Source of the DNA: Cupriavidus sp.
GTDB lineage: Bacteria > Pseudomonadota > Gammaproteobacteria > Burkholderiales > Burkholderiaceae
Reading direction: 5' to 3'
Assembly (NCBI GenBank): GCA_031181345.1
Contig: JAPSLC010000046.1
Span: 1 to 41,870 of the forward strand
DNA: 41,870 bases
Shown here: piece by piece, positions 16,866 to 24,194 of the stretch
Layout: every line of letters begins with the position of its first letter
Position numbering within the stretch: the first letter of the stretch is position 1
Position numbers and translations under genes: made by a program
Notes under the pieces: generated by a model
Database searches by the model: none
The model's input: only the letters and a program-made list of their open reading frames with translations
Told to the model about the DNA's origin: nothing

Positions 16866-17330
16866 CTACGGCATGACCATCTGGGGCGGCCAGTTGTGCG
16901 TCTCGCCCTGGCAGTGCTTGCACCATGCGTAGAGGGCGTCGTACATGACCAGGCCGTGCCCCAGCATCTCGTGGTCGTCGGCGAACACCTGCGACAAGCC
17001 CAGCGAAATGGCATAGAGCCCGCCCGATTGCGGCGTCAGATCGAGCCGCGATGTATCTGCGCCGCGTACGATGCGGGCCAGCTGCCGCAAGGCAGCGTCT
17101 TCGCCGAGCTGGTACCTGGACAGGAACGCGTCGAAGCTGCACAGGTCGTCCACGTGCGAGAGCTCAACGCCCGGGATGTCGTACGGAATGGCGCCCGTCT
17201 CGCGGGCGAGGCGCACGACGTCGCCGGGCGGCACGTACAGGAACTCGGGCGTCTCGTCGATGAAGCGGGCGATCAGCCAGGGGCAGGCAATGCGGTCGAT
17301 CTTCGGGCGTTCCCGGGTAATCCATTTCAT
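16866..17330 (-). CDS. ChrB C-terminal-domain protein, chromate operon
   Basis: A 154-residue protein matching the C-terminal domain of ChrB alone. It shows MKWITRERPKIDRIACPWLIARFID, FLYVPP, HVDDLCSFDAFLSRYQLG and a C-terminal HCQGETHNWPPQ. The parallel region of full-length ChrB in this window reads HLWVDRVASAWLIQRWID. A GGAGG five bases before the ATG is the ribosome site. It follows chrA by 57 bp and completes a chrB-chrA-chrB' unit. Its function is not established; cysteines near the end (C-x2-C) could bind metal. Confidence 0.82.
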   Translation of the reverse strand: MKWITRERPKIDRIACPWLIARFIDETPEFLYVPPGDVVRLARETGAIPYDIPGVELSHVDDLCSFDAFLSRYQLGEDAALRQLARIVRGADTSRLDLTPQSGGLYAISLGLSQVFADDHEMLGHGLVMYDALYAWCKHCQGETHNWPPQMVMP

Positions 17331-17387
17331 GACAGCCTCCAAGACGGTTCGCTGACGGCGAGGAATCGGCAATGACCGTGTGCCAAC

Positions 17388-18608
17388 TCAGTGATGCAAC
17401 AGCGGGTACACCACCAGGCCGATCACGGCAGCGCCGGCGACGATCACCGGCTCGGTCAGCCTCTTGAACTTGAGCAGCAAGGCGACGGCAACCAGCGCCA
17501 CCAGGGCGGTTGGCACATCGACGATCGAACGCTTGGCGAGCACAATCACCGCGCCGGAAATGGCCCCGATCGCCGCGGCAGTCACGCCATCGACGAACGC
17601 CAGGATCGCGGGCAAGCGGCCGTACGTCTTGAAGTACGGCGCCGGCAGGATGGTGAACAGGTAGCACGGCAGAAAGGTGGCGACCGCGGCGACGCATGCG
17701 CCGGGCAATCCGGCAATCAGGTAGCCAATAAAGCCGACGGTGATGACAACGGGCCCTGGCGTGATCATCGCCACGGCCACCGCGTCGACGAACTGCTTCT
17801 CGTTGAGCCACTGGTGTTCGGTGACCACGCCGCCATAGAGAAACGGCACGATGGCCAGCCCCGAGCCGAAGACGAAGGCCCCGGCCTTGGCGAAGAACAG
17901 CCCGATCTGCGAAAGCAGCGGCCAGTCGATCGTACTCAGGATGCCGCTGCCAAGGGGAATCGGCACCGCAGCCACGGCGTTCAATCGGTTCGATCGAATC
18001 CACCGGGGCGGCGCGCGCCAGAACCAGACCAGCACGCCCGCCGCGAGAAACAGCCACGCCATCTCGGATTCCGTGACGACCGTCACCACCGCCAGCACCA
18101 GGTAGACGGCCCACAGCAGCTTGTCCTTGCCGACGCTCTTGGTGGTGAGCTTGTAGGCGCTGATGGCGATGATGCCGATCACGGCCGCGCTGACCCCGTA
18201 AAACACGGACTGCATCCACGCCAGCCCGCCGAAGCGCACGTACGCCCATCCCAGCGCTACCACCATCAAGAATGACGGCAGCACGAAGGCAATGCCGATC
18301 AGCGTGGCGCCGCGAATGCGGTAATGCACGTAGCCGAGATAGATCGCCAATTGCGCGGCGAGCGGTCCCGGCGCCAATTGGGCCAGCGCGAGGCCTTCCT
18401 TGTAATCCGCCTCGGTAATCCATTGCCGCGTTTCGACAAGATCGCGGTGCATATAGCCGGCTAACGCGACCGGGCCGCCGAAGCCGAGCGTGCCGAGGCG
18501 CAGGAAATAGCGCACCAGTTGCCAGAGGGTGTAGCGGGGTTCGTTGACGCCAGGGGCGGCTTCGACCGATTGAGGTGTGGTCATCGGGCGTTCCTGAAGC
18601 GAAGTCAT
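17388..18608 (-). CDS. chrA: Chromate transporter ChrA
   Basis: A 406-residue inner-membrane CHR-family transporter that exports chromate driven by the proton gradient. Two homologous halves are visible. The first has LGTLGFGGPVALAGYMHRDLVE and LAQLAPGPLAAQLAIYLGY; the second has GAFVFGSGLAIVPFLYGG and DAVAVAMITPGPVVITVGFIGY. Length is normal for the long, two-domain form. The ATG at 18608 overlaps the chrB stop (ATGA), indicating coupling. A second ATG at 18584 is possible. Confidence 0.93.
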   Translation of the reverse strand: MTSLQERPMTTPQSVEAAPGVNEPRYTLWQLVRYFLRLGTLGFGGPVALAGYMHRDLVETRQWITEADYKEGLALAQLAPGPLAAQLAIYLGYVHYRIRGATLIGIAFVLPSFLMVVALGWAYVRFGGLAWMQSVFYGVSAAVIGIIAISAYKLTTKSVGKDKLLWAVYLVLAVVTVVTESEMAWLFLAAGVLVWFWRAPPRWIRSNRLNAVAAVPIPLGSGILSTIDWPLLSQIGLFFAKAGAFVFGSGLAIVPFLYGGVVTEHQWLNEKQFVDAVAVAMITPGPVVITVGFIGYLIAGLPGACVAAVATFLPCYLFTILPAPYFKTYGRLPAILAFVDGVTAAAIGAISGAVIVLAKRSIVDVPTALVALVAVALLLKFKRLTEPVIVAGAAVIGLVVYPLLHH

Positions 18609-19594
18609 GGTTTGCGGCCGGCGCCGAAATGGGCGTACAGCGAGTCGAGCACCGTGCCGACCTCGGCCAGCAAGGCATCGTCATCCGCCAGACGCTTGCG
18701 CGCGCCGGCCAGGACGGCCTCGAAGCCCGCGGCTTCCGGGACCGTCAAGCCGCCGACATCGAGGGCGTGCACCATGGTTCCGAGGCGCACCAGCCCGCGC
18801 TCGTCATCGAGCCCAAAGCTTGCCAACAGCACCTCGAACGACACCTTGTCGCCGACATGGGTGAAGGTCGCCCCATCGAAGTCAAAGCCCAGCGCCTCGG
18901 ACGGACAATCGGCCGGGCTTTCCAACCAGACGAACCGTGCATGCGGATCGATCCAGCGCTGGATCAGCCAGGCGCTGGCCACACGGTCCACCCACAGATG
19001 CCGGCGCGTCGCCCACAGCCGTCCCTGGTACTGCGCACGGTCGCGCCGCGGGATGCTGCCGCGGCTCGGTTGCGGCTCGCCCGGCGACTGGATGGCCTCG
19101 ATCGCTGAGGCAAAGTCGCGCCATTGCGCGGCTGCCCGGATGGACGCTTCACTGGGAAAAAAATCGATCTGCCGAATCGCCTCGTAGGCACGAGCATGGC
19201 GCCGATGCAGCCGAGCGAGGTCGGCCGCCGCCAGCGTCGGCAGCGTCTTGCGAGCTTCGGCAAGTTCGGCCAGCCAGTCGGTGTAGTCGGAGGAACGATC
19301 GAACAGCGCCTGGTACGCCATCGCCTCTTCGGCGCTTGGTGCCTGAACGTGGAGCAACCAGGCCTGCCCCTCCTGCTGCCGGGTGTCGTAGGCCAGTTCC
19401 CGCAACTGCGAGGCCTGCTCGCAATGCGCGGGCAGCAGATAGGCGCCATCGCGCAGCGCCGCGCAGCCCAGGGCCTTGACCGTGCGCCAGACGCGCATGC
19501 GCATGGTCGCCCCGGCGGTCGGCAGGCTGACGATCAGAAGAAGCCAGGAGTCGCAGGCGGAAGTCATGCCGGCAGCATAGGTAGTCGTATTCAT
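18605..19594 (-). CDS. chrB: Chromate resistance protein ChrB
   Basis: A 329-residue full-length ChrB, the chromate-responsive regulator found upstream of chrA. The N-terminal half (SWLLLIVSLPTAGATMRMRVWRTVKALG ... LRDGAYLLPAH) is the DNA-binding part. The C-terminal half (RRHLWVDRVASAWLIQRWIDPHARFVWL ... FTHVGDKVSFEVLL) is the ChrB domain. The start could be 19594 or 19567; neither has a good Shine-Dalgarno. It is divergent from the trpS leader, sharing a short AT-richer gap (19595-19670). Confidence 0.9.
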   Translation of the reverse strand: MNTTTYAAGMTSACDSWLLLIVSLPTAGATMRMRVWRTVKALGCAALRDGAYLLPAHCEQASQLRELAYDTRQQEGQAWLLHVQAPSAEEAMAYQALFDRSSDYTDWLAELAEARKTLPTLAAADLARLHRRHARAYEAIRQIDFFPSEASIRAAAQWRDFASAIEAIQSPGEPQPSRGSIPRRDRAQYQGRLWATRRHLWVDRVASAWLIQRWIDPHARFVWLESPADCPSEALGFDFDGATFTHVGDKVSFEVLLASFGLDDERGLVRLGTMVHALDVGGLTVPEAAGFEAVLAGARKRLADDDALLAEVGTVLDSLYAHFGAGRKP

Positions 19595-19617
19595 CGCTGC
19601 AACACGGTAGCGACCTC

Positions 19618-19669
19618 TACAATATGCCGTGCGGGCCGCACGGTGCGATGGAGCCGCTTGCGCTATACT
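19618..19669 (+). promoter_or_regulatory. Candidate promoters of the trpS leader
   Basis: Two -10 elements are visible: TACAAT (19618-19623) and TATACT (19664-19669), neither with a good -35. From TATACT, transcription would start near 19676-19677, so the leader ATG at 19678 would be at or next to the RNA 5' end (leaderless). From TACAAT, a longer in-frame leader starting with the ATG at 19648 would be included. Start sites are predicted, not known. Confidence 0.45.
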
Positions 19670-19677
19670 CGCCCCCC

Positions 19678-19728
19678 ATGGATACGAAGCCCAACTCGCC
19701 GAGCCGGCAGTATTGGTGGCGCGCCTGA
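19678..19728 (+). CDS. trpS leader peptide with tandem Trp codons
   Basis: A 16-codon ORF, MDTKPNSPSRQYWWRA, too short for routine gene calling. Two adjacent TGG codons (19714-19719) lie four codons before the stop, as in trp leader peptides. No Shine-Dalgarno precedes the ATG, but a TATACT -10 element places the RNA start at or next to it, so leaderless translation is possible. An in-frame ATG at 19648 gives a 26-codon version. The stop codon lies inside the first of three mutually exclusive hairpins. The peptide itself is probably not functional; ribosome position on the Trp codons would report charged tRNA-Trp. Confidence 0.75.
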   Translation: MDTKPNSPSRQYWWRA

Positions 19729-19793
19729 TCCAGGCGGCCCGTTTCCACACGCAACTCGAAAACGCGATGCCGCCAGCCTCCTGGCGGCATTTT
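19722..19793 (+). promoter_or_regulatory. Transcription attenuator of trpS
   Basis: Four pairing segments are visible. Segments 1 and 2: CGCCTG (19722-19727) with CAGGCG (19731-19736), loop ATC. Segments 2 and 3: GGCGGC (19733-19738) with GCCGCC (19769-19774), the antiterminator. Segments 3 and 4: ATGCCGCCAG (19767-19776) with CTGGCGGCAT (19781-19790), loop CCTC, followed by T residues, the terminator. Pairing 2:3 excludes both others. A ribosome stalled at the Trp codons would mask segment 1 and favour 2:3, letting trpS be made. A ribosome reaching the stop would cover segment 2 and favour termination. This mirrors the enteric trp operon leader, here placed before a synthetase gene. Confidence 0.75.
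19767..19793 (+). terminator. Attenuator terminator hairpin before trpS
   Basis: A perfect 10-bp stem with a CCTC loop, followed by TTT (19791-19793) after the stem's closing T, ends 50 bp before the trpS ATG. The T run is short, as is common in GC-rich genomes. Confidence 0.7.
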
Positions 19794-19843
19794 CGTATCT
19801 GCGCACAGTGGCTGGTGGTGTCAAAAACCTGAAGCACCAGCCC

Positions 19844-20860
19844 ATGACCACCGCTACCCAACCCATCATCCTGACCGGCGACCGCACCACCGGTCCGCTT
19901 CACCTCGGCCACTACATCGGCTCGCTGCGCTCGCGCGTGCAGCTGCAGCACGAAGCAAAGCAGTTTTTGCTGCTCGCCGATACGCAGGCCATGACGGACA
20001 ACGTCGGCCGCCATCAGAAAGTCACCGAGAACGTGGTCGAGGTCGCGCTCGACTATCTCGCCGTCGGCATCGACCCGGACAAGTCGACCATCTTCATCCA
20101 GTCGCAGGTCCCGGAACTCGCCGAACTGACGCAATACCTGCTGAACCTGGTGACGGTATCCCGCCTGGAGCGTAATCCGACGATCAAGGAAGAAATCCGG
20201 CTGCGCGGCTTCGAGCGCGACATCCCTGCCGGCTTCCTGACCTATCCGGTGAGCCAGGCGGCCGACATCACGGCGTTCAAGGCGACGCTCGTGCCGGTCG
20301 GCGACGACCAGCAACCGATGATCGAGCAGACCAACGAGCTGGTGCGCCGCTTCAACCATACGGTCGGGCGCGAGGTACTGGTCGAATGCGAAGCCGTGCT
20401 GTCGCACGTGCCGCGGCTGCCCGGCATCGACGGCAAGGCGAAGATGAGCAAGTCGCTGGGCAACGCGATCACGCTGGGCGCCACGCCGGACGAAATCTCG
20501 AAGGCGGTCAAGGACATGTACACCGACCCGAATCATCTGCGGGTCAGCGACCCGGGCCAGGTGGAGGGGAACGTCGTGTTCATGTTCCTCGATGCGTTCG
20601 AGCCCGACACCGCCGCCGTGGACGAGCTCAAGGCGCACTATCGCCGTGGCGGTCTCGGCGACAGCGTCGTCAAGCGTCGGCTCGACGAGCGCTTGCAGGC
20701 GTTGATCGCCCCGATTCGCGAACGGCGCCTCGAGTTCGAGCGCGACCGCGCCGGCGTGTTCGAGATCCTGCGGCAAGGAACGATGCGCGCCAGGGAAGCC
20801 GCGGGCGCGACGCTGAGCGAGGTCAAGGGAGCGCTGGGGTTGAATTACTTCGGCAGCTGA
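19844..20860 (+). CDS. trpS: Tryptophanyl-tRNA synthetase
   Basis: A 338-residue class I synthetase that charges tRNA-Trp in the cytoplasm. The ATP-binding HIGH motif appears as HLGH (residues 20-23, in GDRTTGPLHLGHYIGSL) and the KMSKS loop is intact (residues 200-204). The tryptophan-pocket region (LLLADTQAMTD, QSQVPELAELT, VGDDQQPMIEQTNE) is complete. The ATG at 19844 fits the family N terminus. Upstream open-frame sequence is antisense to chrB and leader RNA. The gene follows a predicted Trp-sensing attenuator. It belongs to the branch with the GDRTTGPLHLGHY start; whether another trpS exists in the genome cannot be seen here. Confidence 0.95.
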   Translation: MTTATQPIILTGDRTTGPLHLGHYIGSLRSRVQLQHEAKQFLLLADTQAMTDNVGRHQKVTENVVEVALDYLAVGIDPDKSTIFIQSQVPELAELTQYLLNLVTVSRLERNPTIKEEIRLRGFERDIPAGFLTYPVSQAADITAFKATLVPVGDDQQPMIEQTNELVRRFNHTVGREVLVECEAVLSHVPRLPGIDGKAKMSKSLGNAITLGATPDEISKAVKDMYTDPNHLRVSDPGQVEGNVVFMFLDAFEPDTAAVDELKAHYRRGGLGDSVVKRRLDERLQALIAPIRERRLEFERDRAGVFEILRQGTMRAREAAGATLSEVKGALGLNYFGS

Positions 20861-21055
20861 ACGCCCTGCGACGGAAACGTCGGCGTCCGGCCTCGGCATC
20901 GGGCGCTCTCCGGCCCCGAGGCGTGCAGAAAGTCACGCGCGCGTCCGGATTTCGACGTACTCTGATCCACAGGACCGCAGTGCCTGCAACATGTCCGTCG
21001 CCTTGCCGGAGCCCCGCGCAAATGGCGGCCGATCGAAAACGAGACGGAGACAGCG

Positions 21056-21304
21056 ATGACCAGGCAGATCAAGAACAAGGCGGAAATCCGCGCCATGATC
21101 CGGGCCGAGCAGGCCAAATGGCCCGAGTGCAAGGATGCGTGCTTCGGCGATATCTGCGTGCAGACGCCCGACGCGACCGGCTGTAACTGGGGGCTATCGA
21201 CGATGGAAGGCGAGCAAGCCGAGGCCTGCATGGCGAAAATCCAGCCTTTCATCGAATCGATGAAGGCGCAATTCAGTGTCCCGGAGGAAGAGAAACGGGG
21301 CTGA
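21056..21304 (+). CDS. Small cysteine-containing hypothetical protein
   Basis: An 82-residue protein I do not recognise. Five cysteines are present, three in ECKDACFGDICV (C-x3-C-x4-C) and two later (GCNW, EACM). The N terminus is basic and helical (TRQIKNKAEIRAMIRAEQAKW). There is no signal peptide or membrane segment. GGAG is well placed before the ATG. The cysteine spacing could bind a metal or iron-sulphur cluster, but that is a guess. It lies 195 bp after trpS; no clear promoter is seen. Confidence 0.65.
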   Translation: MTRQIKNKAEIRAMIRAEQAKWPECKDACFGDICVQTPDATGCNWGLSTMEGEQAEACMAKIQPFIESMKAQFSVPEEEKRG

Positions 21305-21312
21305 CCGAGCGG

Positions 21313-21684
21313 TCACCGCGGCGACTCCTCGGCGGAAAGCAGCCGCACGGCCGTCTCCTGGTCAATGTCGAGCCGATACTTCGTGGCCAGGTAGCGCGCC
21401 AGATTGGCAATGCGCGATGGCGTCCTTCCCGCGGCCTGCAGTTGTGCCCGGTAGGCCTCGACCTCGCAGGCCTGCCGATAGGCCTTCGACAGCAGATAGC
21501 GCGGCCCGTGCGTGAACGGCCGGCGCCAGAACTGGCGCACGTGAACCAGTTCGTGCGCGATCAGCCCGGCCGACACGCCGGGTCGAAGCAGCACGATCGG
21601 GCCGAGACAGATACCGTCGAAATGCCGTGGGACAAACCAGCGGCTTTCAAGCAGCAGGCACCTGGGGTTGCGCAACGCCTTCAT
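21313..21684 (-). CDS. Putative zinc metallopeptidase-like protein (HELVH)
   Basis: A 123-residue protein with HELVH in GLIAHELVHVRQFWRRPF, an HExxH-type zinc motif, and a downstream glutamate in ACEVEAYRAQ, 29-31 residues later, able to be the third ligand. The size and layout resemble small DUF4157-like or SprT-like metalloprotein domains. No signal peptide is seen. The ATG at 21684 begins MKALRNPRC; longer frames overlap the 56-residue membrane protein gene upstream. The catalytic role is unproven. Confidence 0.6.
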   Translation of the reverse strand: MKALRNPRCLLLESRWFVPRHFDGICLGPIVLLRPGVSAGLIAHELVHVRQFWRRPFTHGPRYLLSKAYRQACEVEAYRAQLQAAGRTPSRIANLARYLATKYRLDIDQETAVRLLSAEESPR

Positions 21685-21769
21685 CGGGAAAGGTACGGTA
21701 GTACGGCAATGTCGGAGGTAGACATTGCAGGCGTTGCCAAAGTTCGAAGCCGGCCGCCGCGCGGGCCCC

Positions 21770-21940
21770 TCAGCCTTGCGGGCCGGGCGCCGAGTCGCGA
21801 TCCAGCGCATCCCGGATCAGGGCGCGCCCCTTCGGCGGCGCCGCCAGATACGCCAGGTACATCGAGGCGGCCAGCGCCAGCCCGGCCACGGCAAATGCAA
21901 TGAACGTCGTCCCGGCGATGCCGAGTTTTCCATCGGACAT
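21770..21940 (-). CDS. 56-residue single-TM small membrane protein
   Basis: A short ORF below the usual length cut-off. MSDGKLGIAG is followed by one strongly hydrophobic segment (residues about 11-33, TTFIAFAVAGLALAASMYLA) and a charged, proline-rich tail (APPKGRALIRDALDRD). GGAGA lies five bases before the ATG, the best ribosome site in the area. It is 85 bp upstream of the HELVH protein gene on the same strand and may share its transcript. I do not recognise the family. The coding call rests on the ribosome site, the amphipathic layout and the length. Confidence 0.62.
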   Translation of the reverse strand: MSDGKLGIAGTTFIAFAVAGLALAASMYLAYLAAPPKGRALIRDALDRDSAPGPQG

Positions 21941-21959
21941 GTTGGTCTCCAGCGAAGGT

Positions 21960-21984
21960 GGCTAAAGAAGGCGGCTAAAGAAGG
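21960..21984. repeat. Two direct 12-bp repeats
   Basis: GGCTAAAGAAGG occurs at 21960-21971 and 21973-21984, a 13-bp period, just upstream of the small membrane protein gene. It may be simple slippage or part of a regulatory site; nothing decides between these. Confidence 0.5.
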
Positions 21985-22159
21985 TCGCCAAGGCGGTCGA
22001 ACAAAGCCGAATCCCTTCACGCCAAGCAAGCCCTGCGCCACCGCTGGAATACAGAGCCATGCGTTGTGCAAGCCGAACCGGGCGGTAAAGATTGCCGACC
22101 CGCCGCAAAAACGGCGCGCGAACGCGGGGCTGGCCGGACGGCGCGATAATGGGCGCGCC

Positions 22160-22669
22160 ATGCTGCCCAATACGCCCACCATTGCCTCCTTCGAATCGCC
22201 GATCGAACTGCTGACCGCCTGCCACGACAAGGTCCGGCGTTTTGCCTCGCTGTGCGGCCGGCTTGCCGAGCACACCGCCCGGCATGGCGCCGACGACCAG
22301 GCGCGGACCGCGGCGGCCGGCATCGTGCGGTACTTCACGATTGCCGCGCCCTTGCATCACGCGGATGAAGAACAGGACCTGTTCCCTGCCCTGCGCGAAC
22401 TTCAGGAGCCGGCGCTGACGGCCACGATGCTGGCGCTCGAGCACGATCACGACGCCCTGGATGCGCTGTGGGAGCAGGCCCGGCCCTGGCTCGAACGCGT
22501 GCAGCAAGGATCCGCGGAGCCCGCACCGGAAGCGCTGGCGCTGTTCGCCGCCCGCTATCTCGCGCACATCGACCGGGAAGAGCGCGACGTCTTTTCCTTC
22601 GCGGCCCGGCTCTCCGAACCGACATTGCGCGCCATCGGCCACCGGATGGCGCAACGCCGCGGGGGCTGA
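22160..22669 (+). CDS. Hemerythrin-domain protein
   Basis: A 169-residue all-helical hemerythrin-like protein. Likely iron ligands are His23 in ACHDK, His67/68 and Glu in PLHHADEEQDLFPAL, His in LALEHDHDAL, and His and Glu in YLAHIDREERDVF. Such proteins bind a di-iron centre and sense or carry O2 or NO, or act in iron repair. There is no Shine-Dalgarno. GATAAT (22145-22150) lies ten bases upstream and would place the transcript start next to the ATG. It precedes the arsenic operon by 54 bp but is probably separate, since arsR has its own promoter. Confidence 0.82.
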   Translation: MLPNTPTIASFESPIELLTACHDKVRRFASLCGRLAEHTARHGADDQARTAAAGIVRYFTIAAPLHHADEEQDLFPALRELQEPALTATMLALEHDHDALDALWEQARPWLERVQQGSAEPAPEALALFAARYLAHIDREERDVFSFAARLSEPTLRAIGHRMAQRRGG

Positions 22670-22688
22670 ATCCGGTCAGCGCGGCATG

Positions 22689-22721
22689 TTGCGTCGTTTT
22701 CATGTTTCGACTATATTCGAA
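22689..22721 (+). promoter_or_regulatory. arsR promoter and operator
   Basis: TTGCGT (22689-22694), 17 bp, TATATT (22712-22717). The -10 lies inside the inverted repeat TTCGA-CTATAT-TCGAA (22706-22721), the kind of dyad bound by ArsR repressors. The predicted transcript start (near 22724) coincides with the arsR ATG, so the mRNA may be leaderless. Confidence 0.7.
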
Positions 22722-22723
22722 AA

Positions 22724-23104
22724 ATGGAAACCGATCACGTTCTCGAAGCGCTCTCCGCCCTCGCCCATTCCGCGCGGCTAGCCGTCTTCCGCATGCTGGT
22801 CCAGGCCGGCCCGGAAGGCCTGCCGGCCGGGCGGATCGCCGAATTGATGGAGATGCCGGCCTCGTCGCTGTCCTTCCACCTGAAGGAGCTGCATCGCGCC
22901 GGCTTGCTGCGCAGTCGCCAGGACGGCCGCTCGATCATCTACATGGCCCGCTACGAGACCATGAACGCGTTGCTCGGCTATCTGACCGAGAACTGCTGCG
23001 GCGGCAATCCGTGCTCCCCTGTGTCCGGTTGTTCCCCCGAATCGGCGTCGTCCCCGTTGAGCCTGCGCGGGATCGGCGGGCAGGCCGTGGAGCCGAAGGC
23101 ATGA
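22724..23104 (+). CDS. arsR: ArsR family arsenite-responsive repressor
   Basis: A 126-residue ArsR/SmtB repressor. The winged helix (ALAHSARLAVFRMLV ... MPASSLSFHLKELHRAGLL) fills residues 8-75. Cys91, Cys92 and Cys97 in TENCCGGNPC resemble the C-terminal As(III) site of Acidithiobacillus-type ArsR (CC plus a third cysteine); a fourth cysteine is at 103. Arsenite binding would release the operator at 22706-22721. The ATG follows the operator directly with no ribosome site, consistent with leaderless translation. Its stop overlaps the acr3 start (ATGA). Confidence 0.9.
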   Translation: METDHVLEALSALAHSARLAVFRMLVQAGPEGLPAGRIAELMEMPASSLSFHLKELHRAGLLRSRQDGRSIIYMARYETMNALLGYLTENCCGGNPCSPVSGCSPESASSPLSLRGIGGQAVEPKA

Positions 23105-24174
23105 CGGCGGCGGAACAGGCGGTAAAACAAGCAACGATGTCGCCAGCCGGCGGCATCGGCTTTTTCGAGCGCTATCTGACGGTCTGGGTCGCGCTGTGCA
23201 TCGTCGCCGGAATCGTGCTCGGCCAATGGTACCCCGGCGTCTTCCAGGCGATCGGCGCGATGGAAGTCGCACAGGTCAATCTGCCGGTCGGGCTGCTGAT
23301 CTGGGTGATGATCATCCCGATGCTGATCAAGATCGACTTTGGCGCGATGGGCCAGGTCGCGGGCCATTGGCGCGGCATCGGCGTGACCCTGTTCGTCAAC
23401 TGGCTGGTCAAGCCGTTCTCGATGGCGCTGCTGGCGTGGATCTTCGTGCGGCATCTGTTTGCGCCGTGGCTGCCGGCCGAACAGCTGGACAGCTATGTGG
23501 CCGGCCTGATCCTGCTGGCGGCGGCGCCCTGCACCGCGATGGTCTTTGTCTGGTCGCAGCTGTGCAAGGGCGATCCGTATTTCACGCTGTCGCAGGTGGC
23601 CGTCAACGACGCCATCATGGTGGTGGCCTTCGCGCCGGTGGTCGGGCTGCTGCTCGGGCTGTCGTCGATCACGGTGCCGTGGGACACGCTGATCGTCTCG
23701 GTAGTGCTGTACATCGTGATCCCGGTGGGGATTGCGCAGGCCGTCCGCAAGCTGCTGCTGGCGCGCGGCGAAGCGACGTACCGGCGCGTGACCGGCGCGC
23801 TGGGCCCGTATTCGATCGCCGCGCTGCTGGCGACGCTGGTGCTGCTGTTCGGCTTCCAGGGCAATGCGATCGTCGAACAGCCGTTGATCATCCTGCTGCT
23901 GGCGGTGCCGATCCTGATCCAGGTCGTGCTCAATTCCGGCCTGGCTTATGTCCTGAATCGCAAGCTGGGCGTGGCGCATTGCGTCGCCGGCCCGTCCGCG
24001 CTGATCGGCGCCAGCAACTTCTTCGAGCTGGCCGTCGCCACCGCGATCAGCCTGTTCGGCTTCGAATCCGGCGCGGCGCTGGCCACCGTCGTCGGCGTGC
24101 TGATCGAGGTGCCGGTCATGCTGCTGGTGGTCGGCGTGGTGAACCGCTCGCAACGTTGGTACGAAGCCTCTTGA
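23101..24174 (+). CDS. acr3: Arsenite efflux transporter ACR3
   Basis: A 357-residue inner-membrane ACR3 (arsB-type in older naming) transporter with ten predicted TM segments. It extrudes As(III) using the proton gradient. The essential cysteine is visible as Cys144 in LLAAAPCTAMVFVWSQLCKGDP. The N-terminal FFERYLTVWVALCIVAGIVLG and the late GPSALIGASNFFELAVATAISLFG blocks are family signatures. It is translationally coupled to arsR through an ATGA overlap, and 20 bp separate it from arsC. Confidence 0.94.
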   Translation: MTAAEQAVKQATMSPAGGIGFFERYLTVWVALCIVAGIVLGQWYPGVFQAIGAMEVAQVNLPVGLLIWVMIIPMLIKIDFGAMGQVAGHWRGIGVTLFVNWLVKPFSMALLAWIFVRHLFAPWLPAEQLDSYVAGLILLAAAPCTAMVFVWSQLCKGDPYFTLSQVAVNDAIMVVAFAPVVGLLLGLSSITVPWDTLIVSVVLYIVIPVGIAQAVRKLLLARGEATYRRVTGALGPYSIAALLATLVLLFGFQGNAIVEQPLIILLLAVPILIQVVLNSGLAYVLNRKLGVAHCVAGPSALIGASNFFELAVATAISLFGFESGAALATVVGVLIEVPVMLLVVGVVNRSQRWYEAS

Positions 24175-24194
24175 GAAACGCCATACCCGCTGTC

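Noticed and set aside
19124..19843. Upstream extension of the trpS frame
   Set aside because: It is antisense to chrB and then crosses the leader hairpins; the synthetase begins at 19844.
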